A stretch of DNA of 64,000 nucleotides from an uncultured Crocinitomix sp. (lineage in GTDB: Bacteria; Bacteroidota; Bacteroidia; Flavobacteriales_D; Crocinitomicaceae). Positions 1 through 8,656 of this stretch are shown here, in pieces. The notes under the pieces are model-generated. The model worked only from the letters and a program-made list of their open reading frames with translations, ran no database searches and had not been told where the DNA came from. Location: the NCBI GenBank assembly GCA_937136425.1, contig CAKZON010000114.1, forward strand, positions 20,795 to 84,794. The letters are read 5' to 3'. Position 1 is the first letter of the stretch. Each line of letters begins with the position of its first letter. The translations under genes and the position numbers were made by a program.

Positions 1-1098
1 TCTTCTTGGGCTAGCACCTCGAGTTTTGAGACAGTCCCCTGCGGAGGTTCTTCCTTTTATGCGCTAGGCACTGGTTGTTTCGGTGCTTGGACAGTAAACT
101 TACCTGATGGAACTTTTTATACTGCTACAGCACATTCCATCACTGTTGATTGGGGAACCACAACTGGTACGGGAAGTGTTTTTGTTACCATTGATTGTGA
201 TGGACTCGGAACAACTACAGAAACAATTACTGTCAATGTTGTCGCCCCACGCTTAAATCGACCATTGTTGTCAGTACCAAATCATGTTTGCAATAACGAA
301 ACATTTACGGTTAGTATTCCCCCAGTTGACGGAGCAACAGACTACACTTATACTGTTCCAACGGGCTGGCAAATAAATGGAGAAATAATGACTTCATTGA
401 CAACAGAAGCTACTTCTATTACAGTGACGTCATCCATGTATAGTGCTGGATCAGGACTAATTAAGGCGCGTGCCAATGGAGGGACATGTTCTATGGACAG
501 TCATAACGCTGTAAGAACCATAAGTTATGGGGCACTTAGCCCTACGATTTTAGGGCCATCATCAGCTGATTTAGGAGACCTTGTCACTTTCGTAGCTACA
601 TATTACCCATATACAGATATAGAATGGTCGTATCCAGATGCTTGGGCTTTTGGAGCTCCAGAAAATCATATTTTACATGCAATGGCGGACGGTTCAACAG
701 GAACGTACCCTGTAACTTTCAATGCCAATTTATGTGGTATTCCTGTATCGGCATTCAGAACCATTACGATTTATGAAGGAGAAAATCCAGGTGGTGGCGT
801 GATTGTACCAGCTTTTACGCGCGGAGCAATATCTGACAATTCAGGCCAGATAGAGACCCCAGTAGAAATAACGACTTATCCAAACCCGTCTCAAGGAGTT
901 TTTGATGTTTTAGTAGAACACAATGAGTTACCTTTTGAAATTAATGTTTACGATCAGTTGGGACAAGTGGTTTATCATTCGACAGAAGAAAATCAGCAGG
1001 TAAGTCTTGATTTGCAACATTTACCAAAGGGAATATACATATTACAAGTATCAAATAGTACGCTTAACCAAACCGTTAAACTTAGCTTAGTAGATTAA
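1..1098 (+). CDS. Secreted protein with PKD-like repeats and T9SS type A sorting domain (5' end missing)
   Basis: The frame is open from base 1 to the TAA at 1096-1098, so the start lies outside the window; a methionine at 265 is internal. The visible part is Thr/Ser/Gly-rich, beta-sheet-like sequence with scattered cysteines (VPCGG, VTIDCDG, HVCNNETF, NGGTCSMD), resembling the PKD/Ig-like modules of Bacteroidota surface proteins. The last ~75 residues are a type IX secretion type A sorting domain: TTYPNPSQGVFDV, then a VYDQLGQVVY strand, then LPKGIYILQV and a terminal KLSLVD. This predicts export through the Sec and T9SS routes and anchoring on, or release from, the cell surface. The substrate or binding partner cannot be told. 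A 13-bp hairpin follows the stop. Confidence 0.85.
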   Translation, partial: SSWASTSSFETVPCGGSSFYALGTGCFGAWTVNLPDGTFYTATAHSITVDWGTTTGTGSVFVTIDCDGLGTTTETITVNVVAPRLNRPLLSVPNHVCNNETFTVSIPPVDGATDYTYTVPTGWQINGEIMTSLTTEATSITVTSSMYSAGSGLIKARANGGTCSMDSHNAVRTISYGALSPTILGPSSADLGDLVTFVATYYPYTDIEWSYPDAWAFGAPENHILHAMADGSTGTYPVTFNANLCGIPVSAFRTITIYEGENPGGGVIVPAFTRGAISDNSGQIETPVEITTYPNPSQGVFDVLVEHNELPFEINVYDQLGQVVYHSTEENQQVSLDLQHLPKGIYILQVSNSTLNQTVKLSLVD

Positions 1099-1107
1099 AA
1101 AAACTAA

Positions 1108-1142
1108 AATGCGACCGCCGTACATTATGCGGTGGTTGCATT
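1108..1142 (-). terminator. 13-bp hairpin, terminator-like on the minus strand
   Basis: Bases 1108-1120 pair with 1130-1142 (two G-T pairs) around a 9-base loop. Read on the minus strand the stem is followed by a T-rich run (TTTTAGTTTTTTT), the form of an intrinsic terminator for the leftward genes ending at 1408. Read on the plus strand there is no clear T run, so it would be a weaker 3' end for the T9SS gene. Confidence 0.45.
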
Positions 1143-1407
1143 AACACACCACAAGCTGCACTAAAATGATTTACAGAAAATCAAAGTAATATAAAATTGC
1201 GGCCACGGATTAGAGTAAACTGAGAATCTTTGAATATGAAATTTTATACAGTATGTTTTAGTTATTTATGAGTTGTTGACCAATTCAATTTATAAATTCT
1301 CAATCGTTTTGCCAAGTGGAACCGACAAACGCTACATATACGAATGATTCTTTTTGATTCAGTCGTACCTACATGTAAAAAGTAAAGCACGGATTTTGAA
1401 TTCTAGC
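1143..1407. other. Intergenic, no feature recognised
   Basis: AT-rich spacer between a rightward and a leftward gene that converge here. I see no open frame of convincing codon use, no tRNA fold and no clear second terminator. Confidence 0.5.
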
Positions 1408-2208
1408 TTAAATCATAAATCGAAAACCAAGTAACAAATCCAACCTCCTCCCTTTACTCGGAATCTCTCCTCTATTGTGAATCCAATTATAATTGAATCC
1501 TCCAAACACACCCCACTTCGTCTGCAATTCCAAATCTAATTGCCCAAAACCTGGTAATGGATAATCGTCTGATGGGTTTGTGGCGTAGGTAAGGTCAAGT
1601 GCTTTCCAATAGGAAAAAGAATACGCATTAGACATTTCAAGCATCAACCAATTATTGAGCATATAATTAATTTTTAAAACTGGTCCTGCAGCAAAATAAT
1701 AGCCTTGCGGATCTAGACTTGCCCATGATTGCGAAGGGATAGTGTCAACGGAATAAGTTGATCCGTAAAAATAATCATGATGATTAATACCAATGGAAAA
1801 CTGGTAACGCTTATCAGGTTTATTAAGAGCCCAAGTAAAATCTACCCACCCTATTACTCCACAAGTTAAGGCTGTATTTTCTTTACGATCAATGGCTGAA
1901 ACATCTTTTGTTAAGGCTTTTCCTATCGTTAAAAAAACATCTATCAACATTTTATGTTGCCAGTTCCAACTCATTTTGCCACGTTCAAAATTGACATTTC
2001 TAAAACTAAAATCTCCTGTAAACGCATTTAACTGATGTCGCTCTGGAAAAGGTGCAACTTTATTACTCATAAAGGTATATGTTGGGTTGAGGCCTATATA
2101 AGTTTCATTTGCCCCATAAATCTCTCCCAAATACTCAAACTTATCCAATCGTTGTGCCAACGAAACTTGATTGATGACTAGAACAAGTAATATTAAAATG
2201 TCCTTCAT
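1408..2208 (-). CDS. Putative outer-membrane protein of unknown function
   Basis: The best start is the ATG at 2208, which begins a clear signal peptide (MKDILILLVLVINQVSLAQ) and sits two bases after the stop of the preceding gene; the longer frame from 2256 would overlap that gene for no gain. The mature part (~245 residues) is rich in aromatic residues and alternating polar/hydrophobic stretches and ends in LLLGFRFMI, a C-terminal aromatic strand typical of outer-membrane beta-barrels. No family was recognised. The tight spacing to the next upstream gene argues for an operon of two, and the similar character of both suggests related cell-envelope roles. Confidence 0.7.
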   Translation of the reverse strand: MKDILILLVLVINQVSLAQRLDKFEYLGEIYGANETYIGLNPTYTFMSNKVAPFPERHQLNAFTGDFSFRNVNFERGKMSWNWQHKMLIDVFLTIGKALTKDVSAIDRKENTALTCGVIGWVDFTWALNKPDKRYQFSIGINHHDYFYGSTYSVDTIPSQSWASLDPQGYYFAAGPVLKINYMLNNWLMLEMSNAYSFSYWKALDLTYATNPSDDYPLPGFGQLDLELQTKWGVFGGFNYNWIHNRGEIPSKGRRLDLLLGFRFMI

Positions 2209-2210
2209 AA

Positions 2211-3122
2211 CTACCGCTTCACAATTGTAACTCCCAAACCTGCAGTAATAAACCAACCTTGATATGGCTTGTAACCGAATTCCCCCAAAGCAGCCATACC
2301 AAACTTTTTTAGTGTCATTTTTCTTTTTTCAATTTGATAACTTCTAAAACCTACTCGAAACCCAAAAGGCAGTACAGATTTAAAATCTTTTACGGTTTCA
2401 GTTACCAAGGCTCCTTCTGCATTTAAATCTTTAAAGCGATTAACTGGAACAAAAAAAGCATCAAAATAAACATCTCTACCTATTGAATTCATTGAGCGTC
2501 CAAAGTGGTCATCAGTTATGATAATATTGGTTAAATTTCTAAAAGTCAACCCTCCATAAAGTCCCATGCTTGATATTTTGGTTTCGTCAATTCCTGACGG
2601 GTTTGCACCATCTGTATATTCATCAAAATTAAATGGCCCTGATTTCGAATAGAGTCCTCCTCTAAAGCCAAAACGTTTGATATGTTGCGCGGGCGCCATT
2701 ATGTAAGTAGTAGAAGTAATAGTCTCACTTGAGGTTCGCGTTTCGGTTTGCTTTAAAACAATTTTGGTGTTTTTAGTAACGTTTCGGTTTGTTAACCAAA
2801 AATTGACACCTGTATTGAGTTCAAAATTCCCTGGATATTCTTTAAAGCCTATTTTACCTAATGCTAACCAACTTTTATGAATATTAAAATCGATTTCTAA
2901 GGGTTGAACAACCTGCACAAAACCAAATAACCCAAGGTTCATACTCATATTATCCAATCGAAGGTTAGGATACCCTGTATTCATATCCAAATTAAAAAAG
3001 TCAAGGTTAATTGAAACGTTGGGTTCCTTCGGTTCGTCCTTTAATACTTCATAGTTTATTTGTTGATTATAGGCACTTAAGCTAAGTGTCAACATAAATA
3101 GTATGCAAATTCGATTTTTCAT
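2211..3122 (-). CDS. Putative outer-membrane protein of unknown function
   Basis: The ATG at 3122 gives a signal peptide (MKNRICILFMLTLSLSAYNQ); the frame is open a few codons further to a TTG, which is less likely. The mature protein (~285 residues) alternates aromatic and polar residues and ends in a strand-like GWFITAGLGVTIVKR, as barrels do. It carries repeated glycine-rich turns (FGFRGGLYSKSG, SSMGLYGGLTF). The gene shares a divergent intergenic region with the response regulator at 3251, which contains an operator-like array, so it may be a target of that two-component system. No named family recognised. Confidence 0.68.
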   Translation of the reverse strand: MKNRICILFMLTLSLSAYNQQINYEVLKDEPKEPNVSINLDFFNLDMNTGYPNLRLDNMSMNLGLFGFVQVVQPLEIDFNIHKSWLALGKIGFKEYPGNFELNTGVNFWLTNRNVTKNTKIVLKQTETRTSSETITSTTYIMAPAQHIKRFGFRGGLYSKSGPFNFDEYTDGANPSGIDETKISSMGLYGGLTFRNLTNIIITDDHFGRSMNSIGRDVYFDAFFVPVNRFKDLNAEGALVTETVKDFKSVLPFGFRVGFRSYQIEKRKMTLKKFGMAALGEFGYKPYQGWFITAGLGVTIVKR

Positions 3123-3164
3123 TTTCTTTTTTAGCAAAGGACATGAAAATGAGAAGGTTTTGAA

Positions 3165-3209
3165 ATACGCAATTCTTCGTATTTTTAAAAAATACGAAAT
3201 AGATCGTAT
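3165..3209. promoter_or_regulatory. Array of four alternating CGTAT/ATACG half-sites
   Basis: Half-sites lie at 3165-3169 (ATACG), 3178-3182 (CGTAT), 3192-3196 (ATACG) and 3205-3209 (CGTAT), in alternating orientation with 13, 14 and 13 bases between starts. The middle pair is the core of a perfect 11-bp inverted repeat with one central base (3176-3198), and the first two form AAATACG-N8-CGTATTT. The array sits between a leftward outer-membrane gene pair and the rightward LuxR-type regulator, so it looks like a multi-site operator. Which protein binds is inference; autoregulation by the adjacent response regulator is the simplest idea. Confidence 0.55.
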
Positions 3210-3231
3210 GGTAATAAAATGAGATTAAGCC

Positions 3232-3239
3232 TAATTTTG
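3232..3239 (+). promoter_or_regulatory. -7-like element upstream of response regulator
   Basis: TAATTTTG matches the Bacteroidota -7 consensus TAnnTTTG. No TTG -33 element is at the usual distance, and the start codon at 3251 would leave only a few bases of leader, so this is a weak call. Confidence 0.3.
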
Positions 3240-3250
3240 AGTCAAAAAAC

Positions 3251-3895
3251 ATGATTAAAGTCGCAATTGCAGAAGATATCAGTAAAATTGCTGAGGCGCT
3301 CAGAGAAAAAATCCAGTTGTCTTCGGATTTTGCAGTAACCTTTAGTGCAAAAAACGGGAAAGAAATACGAGACTATATTTTTGATGGAAACACCGTTGAT
3401 GTCATCATTATGGATATAAATATGCCCGAAATGGATGGGATTGAAGCAACGCAACTCATTACGACCTTACGACCAAACATCAAGGTAATCATGAGTACAG
3501 TTTTTGACGACGAGCAGTACTTGTTTGACGCAATCATGTCGGGAGCTTCTGGCTATCTGCTAAAAGACGAACCTCCGGCAAAAATTCATAAATCTATTTT
3601 TGAAGCTTTAGAGGGCGGAGCTCCTATGAGCACAATAATTGCCCAAAAATCACTACAATTGATTCGTAAGAATCATCAAAACGAAGTGAAAATCCAACCT
3701 GATTACGAATTAACCAAACGTGAACTCGAAATTTTAGAAGAAATATCAAAAGGACTGACATACGATCAAATTTCAGATCGTTTATATATTAGTAACGGAA
3801 CAGTTCGAAAACATATTGAAAATATTTACCGAAAAATGAAGGTCCACAATAAGATTGAAGCGATAGAGAAAGGAAAAAAAGGCGGTCTAATTTAG
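3251..3895 (+). CDS. Two-component response regulator, NarL/LuxR family
   Basis: An N-terminal receiver domain (about residues 1-120) has the acidic pair E8-D9, the phosphoacceptor D55 in VIIMDINMPEMDG, and the conserved lysine in GYLLKDE near residue 105. A C-terminal LuxR-type helix-turn-helix (about 147-209) contains LTKRELEILEEISKG and ISNGTVRKHIENIYRKM. At 214 residues it is the normal length for the family. It lies 18 bases upstream of a TPR-type histidine kinase with the matching HisKA_3 architecture, which is very likely its partner, so it would be phosphorylated by it and bind DNA as a dimer. The half-site array just upstream suggests autoregulation and control of the divergent outer-membrane genes. 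Confidence 0.92.
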   Translation: MIKVAIAEDISKIAEALREKIQLSSDFAVTFSAKNGKEIRDYIFDGNTVDVIIMDINMPEMDGIEATQLITTLRPNIKVIMSTVFDDEQYLFDAIMSGASGYLLKDEPPAKIHKSIFEALEGGAPMSTIIAQKSLQLIRKNHQNEVKIQPDYELTKRELEILEEISKGLTYDQISDRLYISNGTVRKHIENIYRKMKVHNKIEAIEKGKKGGLI

Positions 3896-3913
3896 GGCAA
3901 CAATACTAACCGA

Positions 3914-5764
3914 ATGCTTAAACTAACACTAATTACAATACTATTTTCTGCTTTCCAATTTGGAGCATTTTCATCCGTTGTTGATAGTTTAAAAGAAATT
4001 TATCCTGATCAACCCAATGCCGAAAAGGCCCTAACACTTTGCGAACTCTGTTACCAATTGGCTTATTCAGACACCAAAGAAGCGATACATTATGGTAGAT
4101 TAGGTTACGAGGCAGCTGAGAAAACAGGAGATCAAGCATTAAAGGCACAGGCTTTAAATGACTGGAGCATTCCATATTTAGTCATGGGTGATTATGATTC
4201 GGTATTTGTGCTTTGCAACCAATCATTAGAAATTAGACAAGAGCTTGGCGATAGTGTTGGCGTAGCAAAATTGTTAAACAAAATGGCCAATGCCCAATAT
4301 GAACTTGGTAATTTAGACGAATCTTTAGCTCTAAATTTACGTGCCTTAGAGATTTTTGAATCAAATGATCTAAAAGGGTTTGCGGGACGAGTGCTTTCTA
4401 ATATAGGCGTCATTTATGAAAAAAGTGGGTTGTTTGAAAAAGCCTTAGTCAATTATCGCAAAGCGAAAGAAGTTGCTCTAGAAACCGATAATTCACATGC
4501 CTACTATACTGCATTATCATCTGAAGCTGTTTGCCTATCAAAACTTGGGAATTACGCTGAAGCTGATCAAAAGTTAAATGAAGCTTTGAGCTATTATATT
4601 GAAGAGGCAAACACAGATATGATTGCAGGAGTGTATCAAAATTTAGGATTCAATGCCCGTTTGAATAAGGATACACAAAAAGGAAAACGTTATTATGAAT
4701 TGGCGTACACAACATATGAGACTAATAATAATGAATCTGGTCTAGGTACAATTTCTTGCAATTTAGGTCAAGTTTATATGGATCTCGGTCAACTAGACTC
4801 GGCGGAGACATACCTTAATAAAGGATTGGAATTAGCAAAAAAAAACCACTCATACTATCAACTTTCTGATGCCTACAAAGGGTTAATGCGTCTTGAAAAC
4901 TTAAAAGGAAACTTTCAAATTGCAGAAGAATATTTTGATTTATATGAACAACAAGTCGATTCAATTTACAATTCTGAAACGGCCACTGCCATCTCAGAGA
5001 TGCTGGTGAAATACGATACAGAAACCAAAGAGAAAGCACTAATAAACGAGCGCCTTGCAAATAAAAACAACCAACTGCTCCTCATCTTATCTGGTGTAAT
5101 TATTCTCATATTAATTCTTTCAATTGTCCTTATTCAGTACCGGCGTAAATTATACAGAGAGAAAGTGAAAAATGAAGAGTTGCAGAGCTTAGAAAATGAA
5201 CGCGGAAGAATTGCTAGAGACTTGCATGACAATTTGGGCGCCGAATTGACTTTAATTACTTCAAAAATTGATATCGAAGCTTATAAAAATCAGGAAACAA
5301 CCTTGGGCCAAACGCTGGATGATATTTCTGAAATAAGTAAAAATGCAAATCACCAACTGCGAGAAACGATCTGGTCAATCCATAATTCAACTATCAGTTC
5401 ACAAGAGTTGCTAAAAAAAATCAAGTCGTATTTTGATCGAATTAAAAATAGCGCTTCAATTGAACTAATAGTGACTAATGATTCACCCAACAATTCGTTT
5501 TCTCCAGCAATTGGATTGAACCTTTTCAGAATCAGTCAAGAAGCCTTGAATAATGCCGTAAAATATGCAAATGCAAGTAATGTTTCTATTAAACTAAATA
5601 CTAACAGACTGGAAATTGTGGACAATGGAGACGGATTCAACCTTCAAACCGTGCGCAGAGGTTATGGTCTCAATAATATGGCAGAGAGAGCAAAAGAAAC
5701 CGAAGGTAAATTAATCATCCATTCGGACAAAAACGGAACACAAATTATTTTGGAATTCAATTAA
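3914..5764 (+). CDS. TPR-containing sensor histidine kinase (HisKA_3 type)
   Basis: A signal peptide (residues 1-20) leads into about eight tetratricopeptide repeats up to ~residue 370, giving a periplasmic sensor; one transmembrane helix follows at ~387-410 (LLLILSGVIILILILSIVLI). The cytoplasmic part has a coiled linker, the HisKA_3 dimerisation helix with phosphoacceptor H438 in RIARDLHDNLGAELT, and an HATPase domain with the N box (QEALNNAVKYA), G1 box (DNGDGF) and a GYGLNNMAERA region. This is the common Bacteroidota layout of periplasmic TPRs joined to a NarX-like kinase core. The signal sensed is unknown. The response regulator directly upstream is the likely partner. Confidence 0.92.
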   Translation: MLKLTLITILFSAFQFGAFSSVVDSLKEIYPDQPNAEKALTLCELCYQLAYSDTKEAIHYGRLGYEAAEKTGDQALKAQALNDWSIPYLVMGDYDSVFVLCNQSLEIRQELGDSVGVAKLLNKMANAQYELGNLDESLALNLRALEIFESNDLKGFAGRVLSNIGVIYEKSGLFEKALVNYRKAKEVALETDNSHAYYTALSSEAVCLSKLGNYAEADQKLNEALSYYIEEANTDMIAGVYQNLGFNARLNKDTQKGKRYYELAYTTYETNNNESGLGTISCNLGQVYMDLGQLDSAETYLNKGLELAKKNHSYYQLSDAYKGLMRLENLKGNFQIAEEYFDLYEQQVDSIYNSETATAISEMLVKYDTETKEKALINERLANKNNQLLLILSGVIILILILSIVLIQYRRKLYREKVKNEELQSLENERGRIARDLHDNLGAELTLITSKIDIEAYKNQETTLGQTLDDISEISKNANHQLRETIWSIHNSTISSQELLKKIKSYFDRIKNSASIELIVTNDSPNNSFSPAIGLNLFRISQEALNNAVKYANASNVSIKLNTNRLEIVDNGDGFNLQTVRRGYGLNNMAERAKETEGKLIIHSDKNGTQIILEFN

Positions 5765-5899
5765 TTTCATTTTTCTTACATCATCACATTAGTTCTGATC
5801 TCATTTATCACCTGATAAGATTTACTATTTTTATTCATATTTACAGTTATTATTCCGTCCCATAAGTTTGTAGAATATCCTTATATTTTACTATTCAAA

Positions 5900-5928
5900 T
5901 TGAATAGAGATTTAAAACCCTACCTTTA
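5900..5928 (+). promoter_or_regulatory. Bacteroidota-type promoter for the 5962 lipoprotein
   Basis: TTG at 5900-5902, an 18-base spacer, then TACCTTTA at 5921-5928, one mismatch from TAnnTTTG. It lies about 34 bases before the ATG at 5962. Confidence 0.45.
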
Positions 5929-5961
5929 TACTTGCAATTAGCTCAGTTTAAACTTGTAACA

Positions 5962-6438
5962 ATGAAAATTTCAATAATAGTATTACTTATTTCTATCACT
6001 CTTTTAAACTGTAATAAGAATGAGCATGAGAATAAAGATTTTTATATAGACAATATACATGACCAATTTATGGGAGCGTATAATTTTACAATTTGGAAAA
6101 GTCGTACAGAAGATCATTCTATGGTTTACAATTTTAGTGACAAGTATTCTGCAAGCGGCAATATTAGTAAGTTTAATGAAAAGAAAATAAGTTTAGATTA
6201 TATGCCTGACTCATTTTTGCCTCCTGATAGTATTTGGCTTTATGAAAGAACACCAGATACTCTTCTTTTATCCATTTTTGATGAAAAAATATTGAGTTAT
6301 CCAGAATATGTCGAACAGAATAACGAACGTGGGTTTAGCGGAGGATTTGTTGATAACGATTCTATTATCATACACTATGGTGTTTGGGGTGCTGACTACA
6401 GCTATTCGACAAGAATTGCAGGAAAGAAAATTGAATAG
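5962..6438 (+). CDS. Small lipoprotein of unknown function
   Basis: The ATG at 5962 starts a lipoprotein signal (MKISIIVLLISITLLNC, lipobox LLNC with C17); the frame extends upstream to a TTG that lies inside the predicted promoter and is rejected. The mature part (~140 residues) is charged and aromatic, with WKSRTEDHSMVYNFSDKYSASGN and a C-terminal SIIIHYGVWGADYSYSTRIAG, suggesting a small beta-sandwich or lipocalin-like fold. No family recognised. It stands alone between the histidine kinase and a tRNA gene. Confidence 0.65.
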   Translation: MKISIIVLLISITLLNCNKNEHENKDFYIDNIHDQFMGAYNFTIWKSRTEDHSMVYNFSDKYSASGNISKFNEKKISLDYMPDSFLPPDSIWLYERTPDTLLLSIFDEKILSYPEYVEQNNERGFSGGFVDNDSIIIHYGVWGADYSYSTRIAGKKIE

Positions 6439-6555
6439 TTAATTTACCTAAGAGTTGCCAGACATAAAATCTAAAAAAGCATCATTATTGAATTATGCTT
6501 GCAAGTATTTTCATTTTTCGAAATTACTTTGATAGAAAAAGGAATATAATTAACC

Positions 6556-6592
6556 AAAAATCCCCTTACTAAAAATAGTAAGGGGATTTTTT
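6556..6592. terminator. Bidirectional intrinsic terminator
   Basis: A perfect 16-bp stem (6556-6571 with 6576-6591, core CCCCTTACTA/TAGTAAGGGG) with an AAAA loop and T runs in both directions. It can end both the rightward lipoprotein transcript and the leftward tRNA-Leu transcript. Confidence 0.85.
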
Positions 6593-6598
6593 CACTAG

Positions 6599-6679
6599 TA
6601 CCCGAGGCCGGGCTCGAACCGGCACTCCAATGGAACACGAGTTTGAGTCGTGCGCGTCTACCAATTCCGCCACTCGGGC
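6599..6679 (-). tRNA. tRNA-Leu (anticodon CAA)
   Basis: Read on the minus strand, the acceptor stem GCCCGAG pairs with CTCGGGT (one G-T pair), the D arm is GCGGAATTGGTAGACGC, and the anticodon stem CACGA/TCGTG encloses loop CTCAAAC with anticodon CAA. A variable arm of the class II type (TTCCATTGGAGT) and a T arm GCCGG-TTCGAGC-CCGGC follow, with discriminator A. CCA is not encoded. It reads UUG leucine codons. A promoter-like element lies upstream and a strong terminator immediately downstream. Confidence 0.95.
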
Positions 6680-6713
6680 ATTTTTAAAAGACCTTTGTCT
6701 TTTTTGCGGATGG

Positions 6714-6721
6714 CAAATGTA
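6714..6721 (-). promoter_or_regulatory. -7 element of the tRNA-Leu promoter
   Basis: On the minus strand this reads TACATTTG, an exact TAnnTTTG match, 35 bases before the tRNA start. No TTG -33 element is visible at 17-23 bases, so confidence is moderate. Confidence 0.45.
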
Positions 6722-6794
6722 AGAAAAAAATAAAATTGCTCCCTTATTTATTTAAAAAGAATCGAAAATTTATTTCCCGCTCTCTTTTTACTTC

Positions 6795-7817
6795 TTATTT
6801 GAATGGATTGCGGAATTCCTTTTTCTTTAAAAACTCTTTATCTGTCAAACAGTTTAAGAATTGAATCAAATCAGCTGTTTGCTCTTGATTTAAGGTAAAA
6901 GGCTTCAATATTTCGCTTTTATTTTTGTGCACAGCTCCTCCAGTTTGATAATGTGCAATAACCTCCTCTAAAGTTGCAATACTGCCATCATGCATATAGG
7001 GTCCAGTAAGCTCAATATTACGCAAAGTTGGTACTTTAAACATGGCTCTATCTGACTCCAGTTTAGTTACACGCTGTCTTCCAGAGTCGGCATAAACTTC
7101 GTATAATCCATTATTTGTAGTTGAATAATTCGTAAAATTAAATCCTGAATGACATTCAGTACAATTGAGTTCATTAAAAAACAAATTCATTCCACGCTTT
7201 TCAGACTTGTTCATTACATTTCTACCTTGATAGATTTGTTGATCGAATTTTGAATTCCCACTAATTAAAGTGCGCTCAAATGCAGAGATTGCGCGTGTAA
7301 TAACAAAGGCATCTGGTTTTCGGTTATAAGCAGCAAAACTCATACGCACATAGGTTGAATCTTTACGTAATAATTTAGCAATTTCAACAATATTAAAAGC
7401 CATTTCTGCATGTTCACCAATTGGTACCAAAACTTGCATTTCCAACGTTTTTAAATGCCCATCAAAAAGCAAGGTTGGGTTATAGGCTACATTTGCTAAA
7501 GTAGGCGCATTGCGCATTGCTAAGCGATCTTCCACTCCTGGGGTAATTGATCGATTATCTGCAAATGCTAAAGTCTGATCATGGCAAGACGCACATGAAA
7601 TACTGCTGTCAATAGAAAGTATTGGATCATAAAAAAGCATTCTCCCTAAATCAACGCGCTCTTGTGTTAATTCATTTCCTTCAGGCATTGTAGGAGCCGG
7701 AAATCCTTTAGGAATTTCTAATTCATAAGTAGACACTTCGCCACCTTTATTCTTTCTTATAATTCCGCATGACAAAAGAATAGCGAACAAAGTAAATATG
7801 TAAATGCTTCTTTTCAT
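6795..7817 (-). CDS. Di-heme cytochrome c peroxidase (MauG/CcpA superfamily) lipoprotein
   Basis: A lipoprotein signal (LLSCG, C17) precedes a two-domain c-type cytochrome: heme-binding CASCH at 75-79 and CTECH at 219-223, with GRMLFYDPILS, ADNRSITPGVED, RNAPTLANVAYNP, KVPTLRNIELTGPYMHDGS and LEEVIAHY typical of bacterial di-heme peroxidases. It would sit in the periplasm and reduce hydrogen peroxide or, like MauG and MbnH in the same superfamily, oxidise a partner protein. Its start codon overlaps the stop of the upstream UspA-like gene by four bases, so the two are translationally coupled. An MbnP-domain protein is encoded 1.5 kb away, and MbnP and MbnH act together in methanobactin systems, so a partnership is possible but inferred. 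Confidence 0.9.
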   Translation of the reverse strand: MKRSIYIFTLFAILLSCGIIRKNKGGEVSTYELEIPKGFPAPTMPEGNELTQERVDLGRMLFYDPILSIDSSISCASCHDQTLAFADNRSITPGVEDRLAMRNAPTLANVAYNPTLLFDGHLKTLEMQVLVPIGEHAEMAFNIVEIAKLLRKDSTYVRMSFAAYNRKPDAFVITRAISAFERTLISGNSKFDQQIYQGRNVMNKSEKRGMNLFFNELNCTECHSGFNFTNYSTTNNGLYEVYADSGRQRVTKLESDRAMFKVPTLRNIELTGPYMHDGSIATLEEVIAHYQTGGAVHKNKSEILKPFTLNQEQTADLIQFLNCLTDKEFLKKKEFRNPFK

Positions 7818-8581
7818 GATTTAATTAGAATCAAAGGTACTTTAATACGGGCTAAATTCGAAATTTCAGCCGATTTGATGTACTCAATTATAATCAAGTC
7901 ACAATTTTTCAACTTAGTGAACTCAGCAATTCCCTCATCATGACGTTGCGAATTAAACACTTCAATTCGTGTTTTATTGAAGCCTGATTGATTAATGGAT
8001 TTTTTTATGCGATTGACACTACTACTTGTTGATTCAAATTCTTTCTGTGTATTAACAAAAAGGAAATGCTTGTGTAAGTCAATTTGATTAGAAAGCCTCA
8101 AAATTAAGTTTAGCGTAACTTTTTTCAATGGTTTTTGAAAACAAGAATTAATGACTAAATCATTAAATTGACGAGGATCAATAAAGGTTGATAACAACAT
8201 TATATTTGTTGCTTTAACCCAGTTGGCAATATCCAATTTCCAAAATGATTTTGAATCCCACAGAAGCAAGTCTTCCGAATTACAATTGAGAGCGACGCTC
8301 TCTAACTCCTCCTGCACTATAATTCGTTTTGATGCATTAACACCGCAACTTCGCAAATCTCTTAACAAACCGTCAAACTTTTCACGAGCATTCGCAATTT
8401 TCAGTTTACAATCGGGATGTCTATCTTTTGCCGTTCTCGATAAAAGACTCCACTCTGAAGGTCCTTGCACATGATACAAAAACTCAACTTGAACGTTAAA
8501 GAAAGTTGCTATTTTAATTGCTGAATCGATCACGTGTTGATGATCAGAATCAGCTGCCGTGAAGGCAATAATTTTAAACAT
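7814..8581 (-). CDS. Universal stress protein (UspA)-like, two-domain
   Basis: A 255-residue protein beginning MFKIIAFTAADSDHQHVIDSAIKIA, the first strand and helix of a UspA fold, with a second half ending in CDLIIIEYIK and VPLILIKS, as the last strands of a Usp domain do. The layout suggests two tandem Usp domains, the usual form in Bacteroidota. The ATP-binding GxxG-S/T motif is not clear in either half, so it may be a non-nucleotide-binding type. Cytoplasmic, no signal peptide. The four-base overlap with the di-heme peroxidase gene indicates co-expression, which fits a stress or redox role. Confidence 0.68.
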   Translation of the reverse strand: MFKIIAFTAADSDHQHVIDSAIKIATFFNVQVEFLYHVQGPSEWSLLSRTAKDRHPDCKLKIANAREKFDGLLRDLRSCGVNASKRIIVQEELESVALNCNSEDLLLWDSKSFWKLDIANWVKATNIMLLSTFIDPRQFNDLVINSCFQKPLKKVTLNLILRLSNQIDLHKHFLFVNTQKEFESTSSSVNRIKKSINQSGFNKTRIEVFNSQRHDEGIAEFTKLKNCDLIIIEYIKSAEISNLARIKVPLILIKS

Positions 8582-8656
8582 ACTATTTGATTAATCTATT
8601 TTTAAATGAACAAACACTCCAGTTTAAAACTGAAGAGATCAATTAAAAGCGAACAA

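Noticed and set aside
6686..6703. AAAAGAC-CTTT-GTCTTTT hairpin upstream of tRNA-Leu as a terminator for the peroxidase gene
   Set aside because: Short AT-rich stem with no T run on the minus strand; too weak to call.
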